From assembly GCA_965215355.1 (NCBI GenBank), contig CBDCDJ010000007.1, positions 3,782,001-3,846,000 of the forward strand: DNA of 64,000 nucleotides. The letters run 5' to 3'. Shown piece by piece: positions 17,863 to 25,618 of the stretch. Origin of the DNA: CBDCDJ01 sp965215355 (GTDB taxonomy: Bacteria; Deinococcota; Deinococci; Deinococcales; Trueperaceae). Numbering within the stretch: position 1 is the stretch's first letter; every line of letters starts with the position of its first letter. The notes beneath the pieces are model-generated. The model was not told the origin of the DNA. It saw only the letters and a list, made by a program, of their open reading frames with translations, and did no database searches. Made by a program: the position numbers and the translations under genes.

Positions 17863-18198
17863 ACCTGTTTTGGTAGATACCAGCGCCTGGATTGCCTTCT
17901 TTCGCGGCGACGAGCCGGTCGCCACACAGGTGGAATGCGTTTTGGCCAAGGGTACGGCTGCGCTTTGCGGCGTGGTCGAACTTGAGCTGCGCCGTTGACC
18001 GCCGCCAAGCGTTTACCCACCGAGGAAGCGGACTGGGCGCAAGCCGGTGACCTGCTGGCGTTGTTGAGACGCAAGGGAATCACCTTGCCCAGCACCGACG
18101 GCCTTATCGCTCACCTGGCATTGCGTCACAAGGTTGAGTTGCTGGAGCATGACGGACACTTCCGCCACATCCCCGGATTGGTGCGCCTACGCGAGTAA
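17855..18198 (+). pseudogene. Broken vapC (PIN-domain toxin) with internal deletion and frameshift
   Basis: VapC toxins are about 130-residue PIN ribonucleases. The first 47 residues (from GTG 17855, PVLVDTSAWIAFFRGDEPV) end at a TGA at 17996-17998. The rest (AAKRLPTEEADWAQAGDLL through HIPGLVRL) continues in another frame to 18198. Compared with the usual length, roughly 18 residues after ELELRR are missing. The four acidic catalytic positions are still visible (D in VDTSAW, E in VELEL, D in STDGLIAH, D in HDGHF) but are split between the two frames, so no active toxin is expected. Confidence 0.82.
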
Positions 18199-18284
18199 GT
18201 TCCATGAGGGAGCAAGCGGTCCAATCAACCTACAGCCTGTAGCGACTATTTTTAATAGTACTGTCTCTACTAGCGGGAACAGCA

Positions 18285-18540
18285 ATGACGTGGCTAAGCG
18301 TTTCCTCAGCGAAACTAAACATAGAAGCGTTCGGCTTTGCCACCCGCTTTAACATAGGCACTGAAATCGGGTTGTTCCTAATCGGCGGTCAGGTCTAAGC
18401 CTACAACGAAGCAACCGGTGAGGGTGGCCTCTACGTCATCACCGCGACGCACGAGAACCGCAACCCTGTCGTCATCAACCTGACGGTTGACCCCGACACG
18501 AGCGACGACGGGCCGGGCCTGCTGCTCGAGACTCCTAACC
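18285..18540 (+). pseudogene. Remnant of a secreted or surface protein gene
   Basis: From ATG 18285 one frame reads 37 residues (MTWLSVSSAKLNIEAFGFAT onward), meets a TAA at 18396, and then continues in the same frame with protein-like sequence (AYNEATGEGGLYVITATHEN, then VVINLTVDPDTSDDGPGLLL). Composition and flow suggest one decayed coding sequence with a nonsense mutation rather than chance reading. No family is recognised. It runs into the end of the MobA-like gene on the other strand. Confidence 0.4.
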
Positions 18541-19302
18541 TAACTCCGCTGCCGCCGCCCGTAAGTGCTCCTGTTTGTCGACGTCCGCGCCGAGGGTGGC
18601 GTCGGGGCTGATGTAGGCGCGCGCCGAGACGCCCAGCAGCTTCGTGGCCCGGGCCTCTAGTTCGGCAATCGTCACGCGGCCCGCCAGCAGCTTAAAAGCC
18701 GTGTCCAGACCGAAAACGGCGGCCAGGGTCAGCGGGTTTTTGCGGCCCCCGTAAAGCCGGTCGATAAAGGTGAGCAGCGCGCCCACCGCGTTCGGCGTCA
18801 GCAGCGTCATGTTGCCGCCGGTAAAGCGCCCTTCGCGCACCGTCGCGTAGGTGCGTTTTTGGCCGGGAAAGCGCGCCTCGGCGACCGCCTGCGGAATCAC
18901 CGGGTAGACGAGGTCGGCAGGGGGCGCGTTCCCGACGAAGCGGTCGAGCGCTTGCGGGGTTATCCAAGGAATATCCGCCGACAAGACGAGCAGCCGAGCG
19001 GGCTGCTGCGCGAGTGCCGCGCCCAAACCGAGCGCGAGGCTGTGCGAAAGGGTCGTTCCGGCCGGAACACACACGTCGAAACGGGGCTCGAGTCCGGCGC
19101 ACGCCCCGACGTAGGTCACGTGACCCACCGAGCAGCTTTCCTGCAGCGCCGCCAACACGTACGCGCCCAGCGGCTTGCCGCCCAGCGGCACGAGCGCCTT
19201 GGTCGCGACGCCCGCCGCACTCGCCAGGGCGTCCCCGACGCTCCCGCCACCGAGCACTACAGCGGCGACGAGAGGGGCGGCGGGAAGGTTCACGAACATC
19301 AT
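18535..19302 (-). CDS. MobA-like nucleotidyltransferase
   Basis: An NTP-transferase-domain protein of about 255 residues. The N-terminal VAAVVLGGG loop matches the nucleotide-binding start of the MobA/GlmU family, although the usual GxGTR(M) segment is changed to GGGSVGDALASAAG, followed by KALVPLGGKPL with the conserved lysine. LLVLSADIPWITPQALDRFV supplies the metal-binding Asp. TGGNMTLLTP and the C-terminal helices also fit. Molybdopterin guanylyltransferase or a related sugar- or CDP-alcohol-forming transferase are possible; the product cannot be assigned. The start may be ATG 19302 or GTG 19293, the latter 7 bases after a TAGAAT box. Confidence 0.72.
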   Translation of the reverse strand: MMFVNLPAAPLVAAVVLGGGSVGDALASAAGVATKALVPLGGKPLGAYVLAALQESCSVGHVTYVGACAGLEPRFDVCVPAGTTLSHSLALGLGAALAQQPARLLVLSADIPWITPQALDRFVGNAPPADLVYPVIPQAVAEARFPGQKRTYATVREGRFTGGNMTLLTPNAVGALLTFIDRLYGGRKNPLTLAAVFGLDTAFKLLAGRVTIAELEARATKLLGVSARAYISPDATLGADVDKQEHLRAAAAELG

Positions 19303-19393
19303 TCTAAGACCTAGCGCGGCAAAACGGCCACTTTTGGCCTTGACCCCGTTCAACCTTGCCTATTCCTACCAAGCTGATTCCTGGGTAAACACC

Positions 19394-19421
19394 AAAAAAG
19401 ACGCCCCGTCACGGGGCGTCC
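19394..19421 (-). terminator. Rho-independent terminator of the PEGA protein gene
   Basis: On the minus strand a 9-bp GC stem (GACGCCCCG/CGGGGCGTC) is followed directly by TTTTTT. It sits about 25 bases after the stop codon at 19446. Confidence 0.88.
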
Positions 19422-19445
19422 TCCGGGTTGACCTGTGAACCGGGA

Positions 19446-20687
19446 TTAGCGGCGCGACTGCTGCACGCGAATCTCGGTCGTTTGGCCGGGGTCGATTTCG
19501 AACTCGGTCATAAAGGTCCTGAAGCCGGGCGCGGCCACCACGAGTTCGTGGCTGCCGGTGGGCAGTTCGGGCACCGTCAAACGGCCGCTGCCGCTCGGGA
19601 TGATGCCGACCTGCTGGCCGTTGATGAGCACCGCCGCGCCGCCCACGTTGGCGGTGATCACAAGGGTGCCCGAGAGGGGTTGCAAGTTGCCCGAGACCGA
19701 CTGCGAGGTGTTGGCGCTGACGGTGAAGTTGGCGGTGGCGTCGCTGTAGCCGCCCAGGCTGAAGCGCGCCTGGTAGTTGCCCTCGTCGAGCGTGGTGCTG
19801 GCGGTCGGCGTGGTGCCGATGAGCTGGCCGTTGACGTAGACCTGCGCGCCCTGTGGTTGGCTGGTGAAGTTGACCGAGCCGGTGCGGCGCACCGCGCTTA
19901 ACGACGCGTCGACGCGCAAACTCTGCCCGCCGCTCAAGCTCACGGTGTTGGAGAACGTGTTGTACCCGCTCAGCTGCACGCGCACCTCGTGGCTGCCCGA
20001 CCGGGTGCCGTAGCGCACCGGCGTGTAACCGACGAACTGGCCGTCCACGTAAGTCTCTGCGCCGCTCGGGCTGGAGGTGATATTAAGGGTGCCGTACACG
20101 GGCGTGCTCGGGGCCGAGCCGACATAGAGCAGCGCGGTGTCGGTCACCCAGCTGTTTTGCGGCTTGGGACGAACGACGATGCTCAAGCTCTGCGCGAAGC
20201 TCTGCTCGCCCGCATTGCTCGAGGCGAAGTTGGGGTCCTGGCTGAAGTTGGCGAGCTGCGAGGTGTCGAGCGGGTCCTTGCTGGCGACCGCGATGACCTT
20301 GTCGAGGCCGCGCGGCCCCGCGATGTCGAAGGTGTAGGGCGCGTCGGGGCGCGGGAAATAGCGCGTCTGGCCCACCTCTAAAAAGTTGTTTTGACCCTGC
20401 TGGTCGTAGCGGTTGGGCAAAATCTGCTGAATCTCGCCGTTCGACTTGATGTTGAACAAGTAGATGTAGGCCGCCGAGCTGACCCGCACGCCGATGGTGA
20501 TTTGCTCACCGATTTGGTAGGTGGGAATGCCCTCGCCCGAGGTGTCGCGGTCGGTAAACACCTCGACGCTGAACGACGGCTTGGGGTTGACGACGATGGA
20601 TTGCGGGCTGATGACGACGCTCTCTTGAGCCAACGCAACACTGCAGAGAAGTACAAAGAGACCGAAGAGACTTAGGATTTTTTTCAT
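19446..20687 (-). CDS. Secreted DUF4384/PEGA-repeat protein
   Basis: A 413-residue exported protein. The signal peptide (MKKILSLFGLFVLLCSVALA) is followed by a DUF4384-like domain (about residues 20-180, with IGVRVSSAAYIYLFNIKSNG). Then come three PEGA repeats of about 70 residues, each opening with GTLNITSSPSGAETYVDG-like sequence. PEGA modules are beta-sandwich units of surface-layer or envelope proteins. The ATG at 20687 is preceded by AAGGGGA. It is a single-gene unit with its own terminator. It probably acts at the cell surface; no enzyme activity is suggested. Confidence 0.85.
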   Translation of the reverse strand: MKKILSLFGLFVLLCSVALAQESVVISPQSIVVNPKPSFSVEVFTDRDTSGEGIPTYQIGEQITIGVRVSSAAYIYLFNIKSNGEIQQILPNRYDQQGQNNFLEVGQTRYFPRPDAPYTFDIAGPRGLDKVIAVASKDPLDTSQLANFSQDPNFASSNAGEQSFAQSLSIVVRPKPQNSWVTDTALLYVGSAPSTPVYGTLNITSSPSGAETYVDGQFVGYTPVRYGTRSGSHEVRVQLSGYNTFSNTVSLSGGQSLRVDASLSAVRRTGSVNFTSQPQGAQVYVNGQLIGTTPTASTTLDEGNYQARFSLGGYSDATANFTVSANTSQSVSGNLQPLSGTLVITANVGGAAVLINGQQVGIIPSGSGRLTVPELPTGSHELVVAAPGFRTFMTEFEIDPGQTTEIRVQQSRR

Positions 20688-20926
20688 GCACGTCCCCTTT
20701 CTTGACGTAAAGGTAGCACGCGCCCGCCCAAACAAGTGTGGAGTTTGTAAAAGTCTCTTCACCTTCATGAGGACGTGAAGAAGGGATTTTCAGTCCTCTC
20801 ACTCGGTCTTTAAGGCAGTCGGGAATACTCGCTCCAGGGGGTTGCCAACTGCTCAGCGCCACGCCTGGAGGTATCATCCATCAAGGTATCCTCTTTGAGA
20901 TGCCGAACGAACCCCGAAGGAGACCC

Positions 20927-21628
20927 ATGAAAGTGTACGTCCTATTGACCGTCGTTTCGCTGCACGTCCTCTCGCTGCCGAGCGTCGGTGAAGCGCAAAA
21001 CCTGAGCAGCGACGAGGTGTTAGCCAACATGAAAACCGCCGCCGAGACCCTGCAGGACACGAGCTTCGTCCTCACCGGCAACCTGACCGACCCGGACGGT
21101 ACGGAAATCGCCCTGGAAGTCGATGTTCAGGTCGTCCCCGCCGTCAAGGCGGCTCGAGCCGAATTCATCCAGCCCGACGCCCTGGCCGACAACTTTGTTG
21201 TGCTGAACGGCGACGCGGTGTACAACTACGTGTTTTTGACGAACCAGGCGACGATTTTCCCTACCGACGACCCCGACGCCTTGGGCGGCTTGTTTCCCGA
21301 AGGCAACGTCGACCAGGGGTTTGACTTTACTTTTAACCCCGAGCAACTTTTTCGCGGCTGGACGGTGAGCGTTAGGGGCTATTCTGAGAGTCCGGTCGGC
21401 AACGTCTACGAGATGCGCTTCGTCAACGAAGAGCCGGACGCGCTCGTCGCCTACGTCGACGCTAGGGTCGTCGATGGCGAGTGGCGACCCTACACGATGA
21501 CCTTCTACAGCCCGGAAGACGCGGTACTCGCCGCCATCACCCTCACAGACTTCGCGCGCGACCAAGGTCTGGACGCGGGCGAGGTCACCTATATTCCCGC
21601 CGACGCCGAACTCATCGACGAACGCTGA
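20927..21628 (+). CDS. LolA-like outer-membrane lipoprotein carrier family protein
   Basis: A 233-residue exported protein with a signal peptide ending in GEA. LSSDEVLANMKTAAETLQDT, then a run of alternating beta strands with DALADNFVVLNGDAVYNY, matches the half-barrel lipid-binding fold of LolA/LolB-type proteins. GGAG precedes the ATG. No LolB or LolCDE partner is adjacent. In this phylum such proteins may bind other envelope lipids or lipoproteins. Confidence 0.75.
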   Translation: MKVYVLLTVVSLHVLSLPSVGEAQNLSSDEVLANMKTAAETLQDTSFVLTGNLTDPDGTEIALEVDVQVVPAVKAARAEFIQPDALADNFVVLNGDAVYNYVFLTNQATIFPTDDPDALGGLFPEGNVDQGFDFTFNPEQLFRGWTVSVRGYSESPVGNVYEMRFVNEEPDALVAYVDARVVDGEWRPYTMTFYSPEDAVLAAITLTDFARDQGLDAGEVTYIPADAELIDER

Positions 21629-21771
21629 GGTGGGCGACGGCAGTAGTCGGCAGTCAGCACAACTCGGAACTACTGGATTCTGACTACCAACTACTTCAGA
21701 AAGCTCAAACCGACCCGTCTTGGAACGCACCCTGCTCGAGCTGCCGAGACTCGCAACCATCCGGATGTTCG

Positions 21772-21786
21772 TATACTGAAAGGGTG
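21772..21786 (+). promoter_or_regulatory. Leaderless-type -10 box for the Lrp-azlCD operon
   Basis: TATACT (21772-21777) lies 6 bases before the GTG at 21784. Confidence 0.65.
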
Positions 21787-22260
21787 ACTTTCGACGCTGT
21801 CGACCAGCGCATCCTCAGCATTTTGCGCGCCGACGGCCGCGCCTCGCACGCGGCCATCGCCAAGGCGGTCGGGCTGTCGGCTCCGGCGGTGGGCGAGCGG
21901 GTGCGCAAACTGGAGCAGGGGGGCGTCATCCGCAGCTACCGGGCGGTATTCGACCCGGACGCGCTGGGGCTGCCTATTTGCGCCTTCGTCGCCATCATCC
22001 CGCAGCCGCGCAACCCGGCGGCCAACCTCGTCGCAAACCTCGTCAACCTGCCCGAGGTCGAAGAGCTTCACGCGGTCGCGGGCGACTACAGCTACGTCGC
22101 CAAGGTGCGGGTCGGCAGCACCCAAGACCTGGACGCCTTTTTAGACCGCCTGGTGACTTTGGACGGCGTCGAGCGCACCCAGACGACGATGGTGCTGAAA
22201 ACGAGCCTCGAGCGCCCCACGCACCTGCCTTTTGCCCCGGCCCCGACGACGCTCGAGTGA
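21784..22260 (+). CDS. Lrp/AsnC family transcriptional regulator
   Basis: A 158-residue feast/famine regulator. The N-terminal winged helix-turn-helix (DAVDQRILSILRADGRASHA, then AIAKAVGLSAPAVGERVRKL) is followed by a C-terminal RAM ligand-binding domain, with VAGDYSYVAKVRV as its core strand. It probably senses an amino acid and controls the azlCD exporter genes downstream, with which it overlaps by 4 bases (GTGA). The start is fixed by the -10 box 6 bases upstream. Confidence 0.93.
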   Translation: MTFDAVDQRILSILRADGRASHAAIAKAVGLSAPAVGERVRKLEQGGVIRSYRAVFDPDALGLPICAFVAIIPQPRNPAANLVANLVNLPEVEELHAVAGDYSYVAKVRVGSTQDLDAFLDRLVTLDGVERTQTTMVLKTSLERPTHLPFAPAPTTLE

Positions 22261-22997
22261 GTCGGCGCGACCAACCCCTGAGCCGTCCCAACTCGATTTG
22301 GGCGAACGGTCGCCCGACGGCTGCGGCCCGCGAGAGCCTGGCTGTGGGTCTGCGTGACATCGCGCCCGCGCTGCCGGGCTTCGTGGCCTTCGGCCTGGTG
22401 TCGGGCGTCGCCGCGGTGAGCGTCGGCCTGCCCACGCTGCCCGCCTTTGCGATGTCGTTCGTCGTCTTCGCGGGCGCGGCGCAAATCGCCGCGGTGCAAC
22501 TCATCGGTTTGTCCGCCCCCGTCGCCGTCATCTGGCTCGGCACCCTGACCATCAACCTGCGCATGTTGATGTACAGCGCCAGCCTCGCCCCACACGTGCG
22601 CTCCCTGCCGCCTCGTTGGAAGATGTTGGTCGCCTATCTGCTCACCGACCCGACCTTTGCCGTCAGCCTGCTGCGCCTGCAAAAGAACGAACCGCCGGAC
22701 CGCCGCCTGTACTACCTGGGCGTCGCCGCGCCCGTCTGGCTAGTGTGGGTCGCCAGCAGCGCTGTGGGCGTGTTCGCCGGGGCGCAACTGCCCGCAAGTC
22801 TCGCCCTCGGCTTCGCCATCCCGCTCATTTTCTTAGCGCTGATTTTTCCCAACGTCACCGACAAGCCCACGGCGGCCGCGGCCCTGGTCGGCGGGCTGGT
22901 CGCGGTGCTGGCGTACTCGCTGCCCAACAATCTGGGTCTCCTCCTGGGCGCGTTCGCGGGCATCGGCGCGGGGCTGCTGCTCGAGCGTCCCACGTGA
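22257..22997 (+). CDS. azlC: Branched-chain amino acid exporter subunit AzlC
   Basis: The large subunit of the AzlCD exporter (LIV-E family), 246 residues with about six membrane helices. GLRDIAPALPGFVAFGLVSGVAAV is the family N-terminus, and AQIAAVQLIG with NLRMLMYSASLAPHVR are conserved AzlC blocks. It overlaps the regulator gene upstream (GTGA) and azlD downstream (GTGA), a tightly coupled operon. It is expected to export leucine, isoleucine, valine or analogues. Confidence 0.93.
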   Translation: MSRRDQPLSRPNSIWANGRPTAAARESLAVGLRDIAPALPGFVAFGLVSGVAAVSVGLPTLPAFAMSFVVFAGAAQIAAVQLIGLSAPVAVIWLGTLTINLRMLMYSASLAPHVRSLPPRWKMLVAYLLTDPTFAVSLLRLQKNEPPDRRLYYLGVAAPVWLVWVASSAVGVFAGAQLPASLALGFAIPLIFLALIFPNVTDKPTAAAALVGGLVAVLAYSLPNNLGLLLGAFAGIGAGLLLERPT

Positions 22998-23323
22998 CCG
23001 ACCTCAGCACCGGCACGCTCTGGCTCACCATCCTCGGCATGGGTGTCATCACCTTCGGCTTGCGCTACTCGTTTATCGCGCTGTCGGGACGGCTCGAGCT
23101 GCCCCCCACCCTGCGGCGCGCTCTAAGGTTCGTCCCGGCGGCGGTGTTGTCGGCCCTCGTGCTGCCCGCCCTCATTTACCCGAGTGGCGAGCTGTTTTTG
23201 GGCTTCGCCAACGACCGCCTCGTGGCGGGGCTCGTCGCCCTGGTCGTCGCCTGGCGGAGCAAGAGCATTTTGCTGACGCTGCTTGTGGGCATGGTGACGC
23301 TGTGGGTGCTGCAATTGGTTTAG
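22994..23323 (+). CDS. azlD: Branched-chain amino acid exporter subunit AzlD
   Basis: The 109-residue small subunit with three to four membrane helices, which forms the exporter with AzlC. WLTILGMGVITFGLRYSF and the RRALRFVPAAVLSALVLPAL block are typical. GTG 22994 overlaps the TGA of azlC. It ends the operon; no terminator hairpin is obvious in the next 70 bases. Confidence 0.92.
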   Translation: MTDLSTGTLWLTILGMGVITFGLRYSFIALSGRLELPPTLRRALRFVPAAVLSALVLPALIYPSGELFLGFANDRLVAGLVALVVAWRSKSILLTLLVGMVTLWVLQLV

Positions 23324-23432
23324 GCGACGCGAACAACCATTTCGCCCCTACCTGTGCCAAAACATAACCCACCAGACAATTTTGCCGAAGTCGTCTTAAA
23401 ACGCCCTTACCAAACTCGCTGTTGGGTCGTGC

Positions 23433-23445
23433 TAAACTCCCCGTG
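23433..23445 (+). promoter_or_regulatory. Leaderless-type -10 box at the head of the peptide cassette
   Basis: TAAACT (23433-23438) is followed after 4 bases by GTG 23443. An in-frame ATG at 23455 is the alternative start. Confidence 0.55.
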
Positions 23446-23991
23446 GGGCAAAAAATGGCTCAGGAACTGGGACTGAACATTTTAAGCGGCAATTTGCTAC
23501 TCGGCCAACTTTTGAAAAGCCAACTGGAAGCCTCTATCACACAACTCTTGACGGTTGTTTTGGATGCGCCCTGGGGATACGCCTTTTCGCAACAGCAAGC
23601 CCTGCAGTCTTCAGCGTCGCTTATCATCACAGACAACCCTTGTGGGGAATTTATAGAGGACTTGTGGGACTTGCACCCTACAGTCCTCATTGCCAAACAG
23701 ATTGGTTTGGACGATTTGGTGTTTTTCTGTAAGCAGGCGCTGCAAGGCAACCGCCTCAAAATCGCGCTGCCTTACCAGTCACCTTTAACCAAAGCAGAAC
23801 GTAAGATTCTGCGTTTGAGCGCCCTGCACATAAGCTTAGAGGAAATGTCCAAGCGGCTGAACATCGGTCACGGAACCCTGAAAAACACGTTGACTCATAT
23901 TTATGACAAGCTCGAGCTTTCCGGCAAAGAAGAGCTGGGGCTTTACTACCTTGGAGCGCTTAAAAACCCGCTTTACCTGCTTGAAACTTGA
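23443..23991 (+). CDS. LuxR-type HTH transcriptional regulator of the peptide cassette
   Basis: A 182-residue regulator. The C-terminal 65 residues (LTKAERKILRLSALHISLEE, then MSKRLNIGHGTLKNTLTHIY) are a LuxR/GerE helix-turn-helix. The N-terminal 110 residues look like a degenerate receiver-type fold (SASLIITDNP, LHPTVLIAKQIGLDDLVFFC) without the phosphorylatable Asp context, so signal input is unknown. The gene is AT-richer than its neighbours and is followed in the same direction by the thioredoxin-like protein and the cysteine-rich peptide, so it probably controls this cassette. Confidence 0.78.
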   Translation: MGQKMAQELGLNILSGNLLLGQLLKSQLEASITQLLTVVLDAPWGYAFSQQQALQSSASLIITDNPCGEFIEDLWDLHPTVLIAKQIGLDDLVFFCKQALQGNRLKIALPYQSPLTKAERKILRLSALHISLEEMSKRLNIGHGTLKNTLTHIYDKLELSGKEELGLYYLGALKNPLYLLET

Positions 23992-24139
23992 AACGTGGCT
24001 CGGGTCATGTGCGCCACATGACCTCAGATACTTGTTCAAAGCTTTAACAACATCTAAACTGCCCTTACTTAACAAACGGCTACAGCTGCTTCCACCATCC
24101 AACGTAGTCCCTAGAAACGGTATAAGGAGTGTCAAGGCT

Positions 24140-25243
24140 GTGAAAAAATCGCAGGTGGTTGTTTTGATGATTGTCCTGCTGACAACGGGCGTAGCGGCCG
24201 GAGCGTTTTTAAACTTCGGTAGAAAATCCAGCACAGAGATCGACCCCTTTGTTCAAGACAGCCTCACGAACGGTGCGTTAGCCTTAGTTAAAGGTTTCGA
24301 ATTTTCCGGAGCGACGCCTTTGACCGAAGGCGACACTTTCCCGGTTCTGGCTTATCCTGTTCTACAAGGTAGCGCTCCCGATTGGTCGAAGCCATCGGTC
24401 GTCACTTTAGGTACAAGCTTTTCAAGCAGCGCTCTGGACTTCTACAATCAGGTTCAAGGGCGAGATATACAAAAAATTCATGTTTTATCCTTTGGACTTT
24501 ATACTCAAGAAGAACTGACGAAGTTTCCCGCCGATGTAGTGATTTTGGATGGGACAGACGGCTTCACAGGAAACGAGGGGTTCAACCCCAGCGACAGCCT
24601 CCATGAAGCGCTCGGCGTCAGCGCTAGGACATCAGCCTACTTGTTGGGCAACGACAGGACTATTCTTTACGCTCAGGTCAACAAAGGGGAATTTGCCGGA
24701 CTGGTCGGGGCAGTCAACGAGTTTTTGGAGGGCGGTGTTGCTACGGTAAAGCCTAGCGGTCAGCACTTATTACCTATTCAGCAACCCTTACCCTTGGCAA
24801 TTTTACCCCAAAATCTTCAAAACGAGCTTCAAACGGAATTAGCCAAACCCACCACACTCGTTTTTCTTTCGGACAAAAGCTGGTGTGACACCTGCCAAAC
24901 TTGGCTTTCAAGTGCTAAAGCCGAGGCGTTTATCGAGCAGTGGCGAGACAAAGGCTATGGTCTCGTGCTTGTCGAAGGAGGTGCTGACAATTTTGCCGTC
25001 GATAGGTTAGCCAACGGCATCTTGAAAGTGTCGGATGTGACTGTACCGGATACAGCGGGTTCCTCACCAAAATCTGCGTTGATGTCGAGTTGGGGTGTGT
25101 GGACAGTACCCAACACGCTTGTAGTGCGTAACGGCAAATTGCAAGGAAAAATAAGTTGGCTTGAAACCGAAATTGACGGTGTTGCTTACCGTGATATCCA
25201 CTTTCAAGCCATTGACGACATTGTTGGTTCACTAGTCAATTGA
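24140..25243 (+). CDS. Membrane-tethered double thioredoxin-fold protein
   Basis: A 367-residue protein with one N-terminal membrane helix (about residues 6-25) and the rest outside the cytoplasm. The first half resembles a peroxiredoxin/TlpA-like domain (GDTFPVLAYPVLQG, PSVVTLGTSFSSSALDFY), but the expected active-site cysteines are replaced by serines (Ser95-97). The second half has a thioredoxin-like strand followed by WCDTC (Cys249, Cys252) and a cis-Pro-like WTVPNTLVV, so only this domain can be redox-active. GGAG precedes GTG 24140, though with long spacing. Its position just before a six-cysteine secreted peptide suggests a dedicated disulfide oxidoreductase; this is an inference. Confidence 0.7.
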   Translation: MKKSQVVVLMIVLLTTGVAAGAFLNFGRKSSTEIDPFVQDSLTNGALALVKGFEFSGATPLTEGDTFPVLAYPVLQGSAPDWSKPSVVTLGTSFSSSALDFYNQVQGRDIQKIHVLSFGLYTQEELTKFPADVVILDGTDGFTGNEGFNPSDSLHEALGVSARTSAYLLGNDRTILYAQVNKGEFAGLVGAVNEFLEGGVATVKPSGQHLLPIQQPLPLAILPQNLQNELQTELAKPTTLVFLSDKSWCDTCQTWLSSAKAEAFIEQWRDKGYGLVLVEGGADNFAVDRLANGILKVSDVTVPDTAGSSPKSALMSSWGVWTVPNTLVVRNGKLQGKISWLETEIDGVAYRDIHFQAIDDIVGSLVN

Positions 25244-25325
25244 TTTCTAGGGATTCACGTCACGGAGCTAACGGTACCGAGCTTCTAAGGCGTTTCCAAA
25301 ATATCAGGGGTGGTGGAGGTTTACG

Positions 25326-25565
25326 ATGTTGAAGGTTAGAAAATCATTACTTTCGTTCGGGATACTCTGCGTTATGAGTTACACACCAGTAGCCTTCGCG
25401 GCATGTGCAGGCGCTTTAGTAGAAACAGGCTGCAAAAGGTGCGGCTTTCTTTACCTTGACAAAAAGTCCTACGTCAAGTCAACGACTTGGGAGACGAATC
25501 CTTTAGACGGAACCTGTAAAAAGAAGGTTGTGTACCAATACGGAGATTGTGGAGACTGTAACTAA
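25326..25565 (+). CDS. Small secreted cysteine-rich peptide (candidate bacteriocin or signal)
   Basis: A 79-residue precursor. Residues 1-25 are a Sec-type signal peptide (basic start LKVRK, hydrophobic core, AFA cleavage site). The mature 54 residues contain six cysteines: Cys27, Cys36, Cys39, Cys64, Cys75 and Cys78, including two CXXC pairs (CKRC and CGDC), plus a lysine-rich stretch. It has a strong GGAGG 6-7 bases before the ATG. A long perfect stem-loop follows the stop, so the peptide can be made in excess over the transporter. It matches no family I can name; lactococcin-972 peptides occupy this gene position but lack cysteines. Confidence 0.78.
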   Translation: MLKVRKSLLSFGILCVMSYTPVAFAACAGALVETGCKRCGFLYLDKKSYVKSTTWETNPLDGTCKKKVVYQYGDCGDCN

Positions 25566-25569
25566 TAAA

Positions 25570-25605
25570 AGTAGTAAGCGGTGGGTTGCTACACCGCTTA
25601 CTACT
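25570..25605 (+). terminator. Strong stem-loop between peptide gene and permease gene
   Basis: A perfect 14-bp stem (AGTAGTAAGCGGTG with CACCGCTTACTACT) closes an 8-base loop. It lies 4 bases after the peptide stop. The tract after it is only moderately T-rich, so it may act as a partial terminator or protect the 3' end of the peptide mRNA. Confidence 0.75.
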
Positions 25606-25618
25606 AGACTTACTTATG
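25605..25618 (+). promoter_or_regulatory. Leaderless-type -10 box for the permease gene
   Basis: TAGACT (25605-25610) begins on the last base of the preceding stem-loop and lies 5 bases before ATG 25616. It gives the transporter genes their own start of transcription. Confidence 0.55.
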
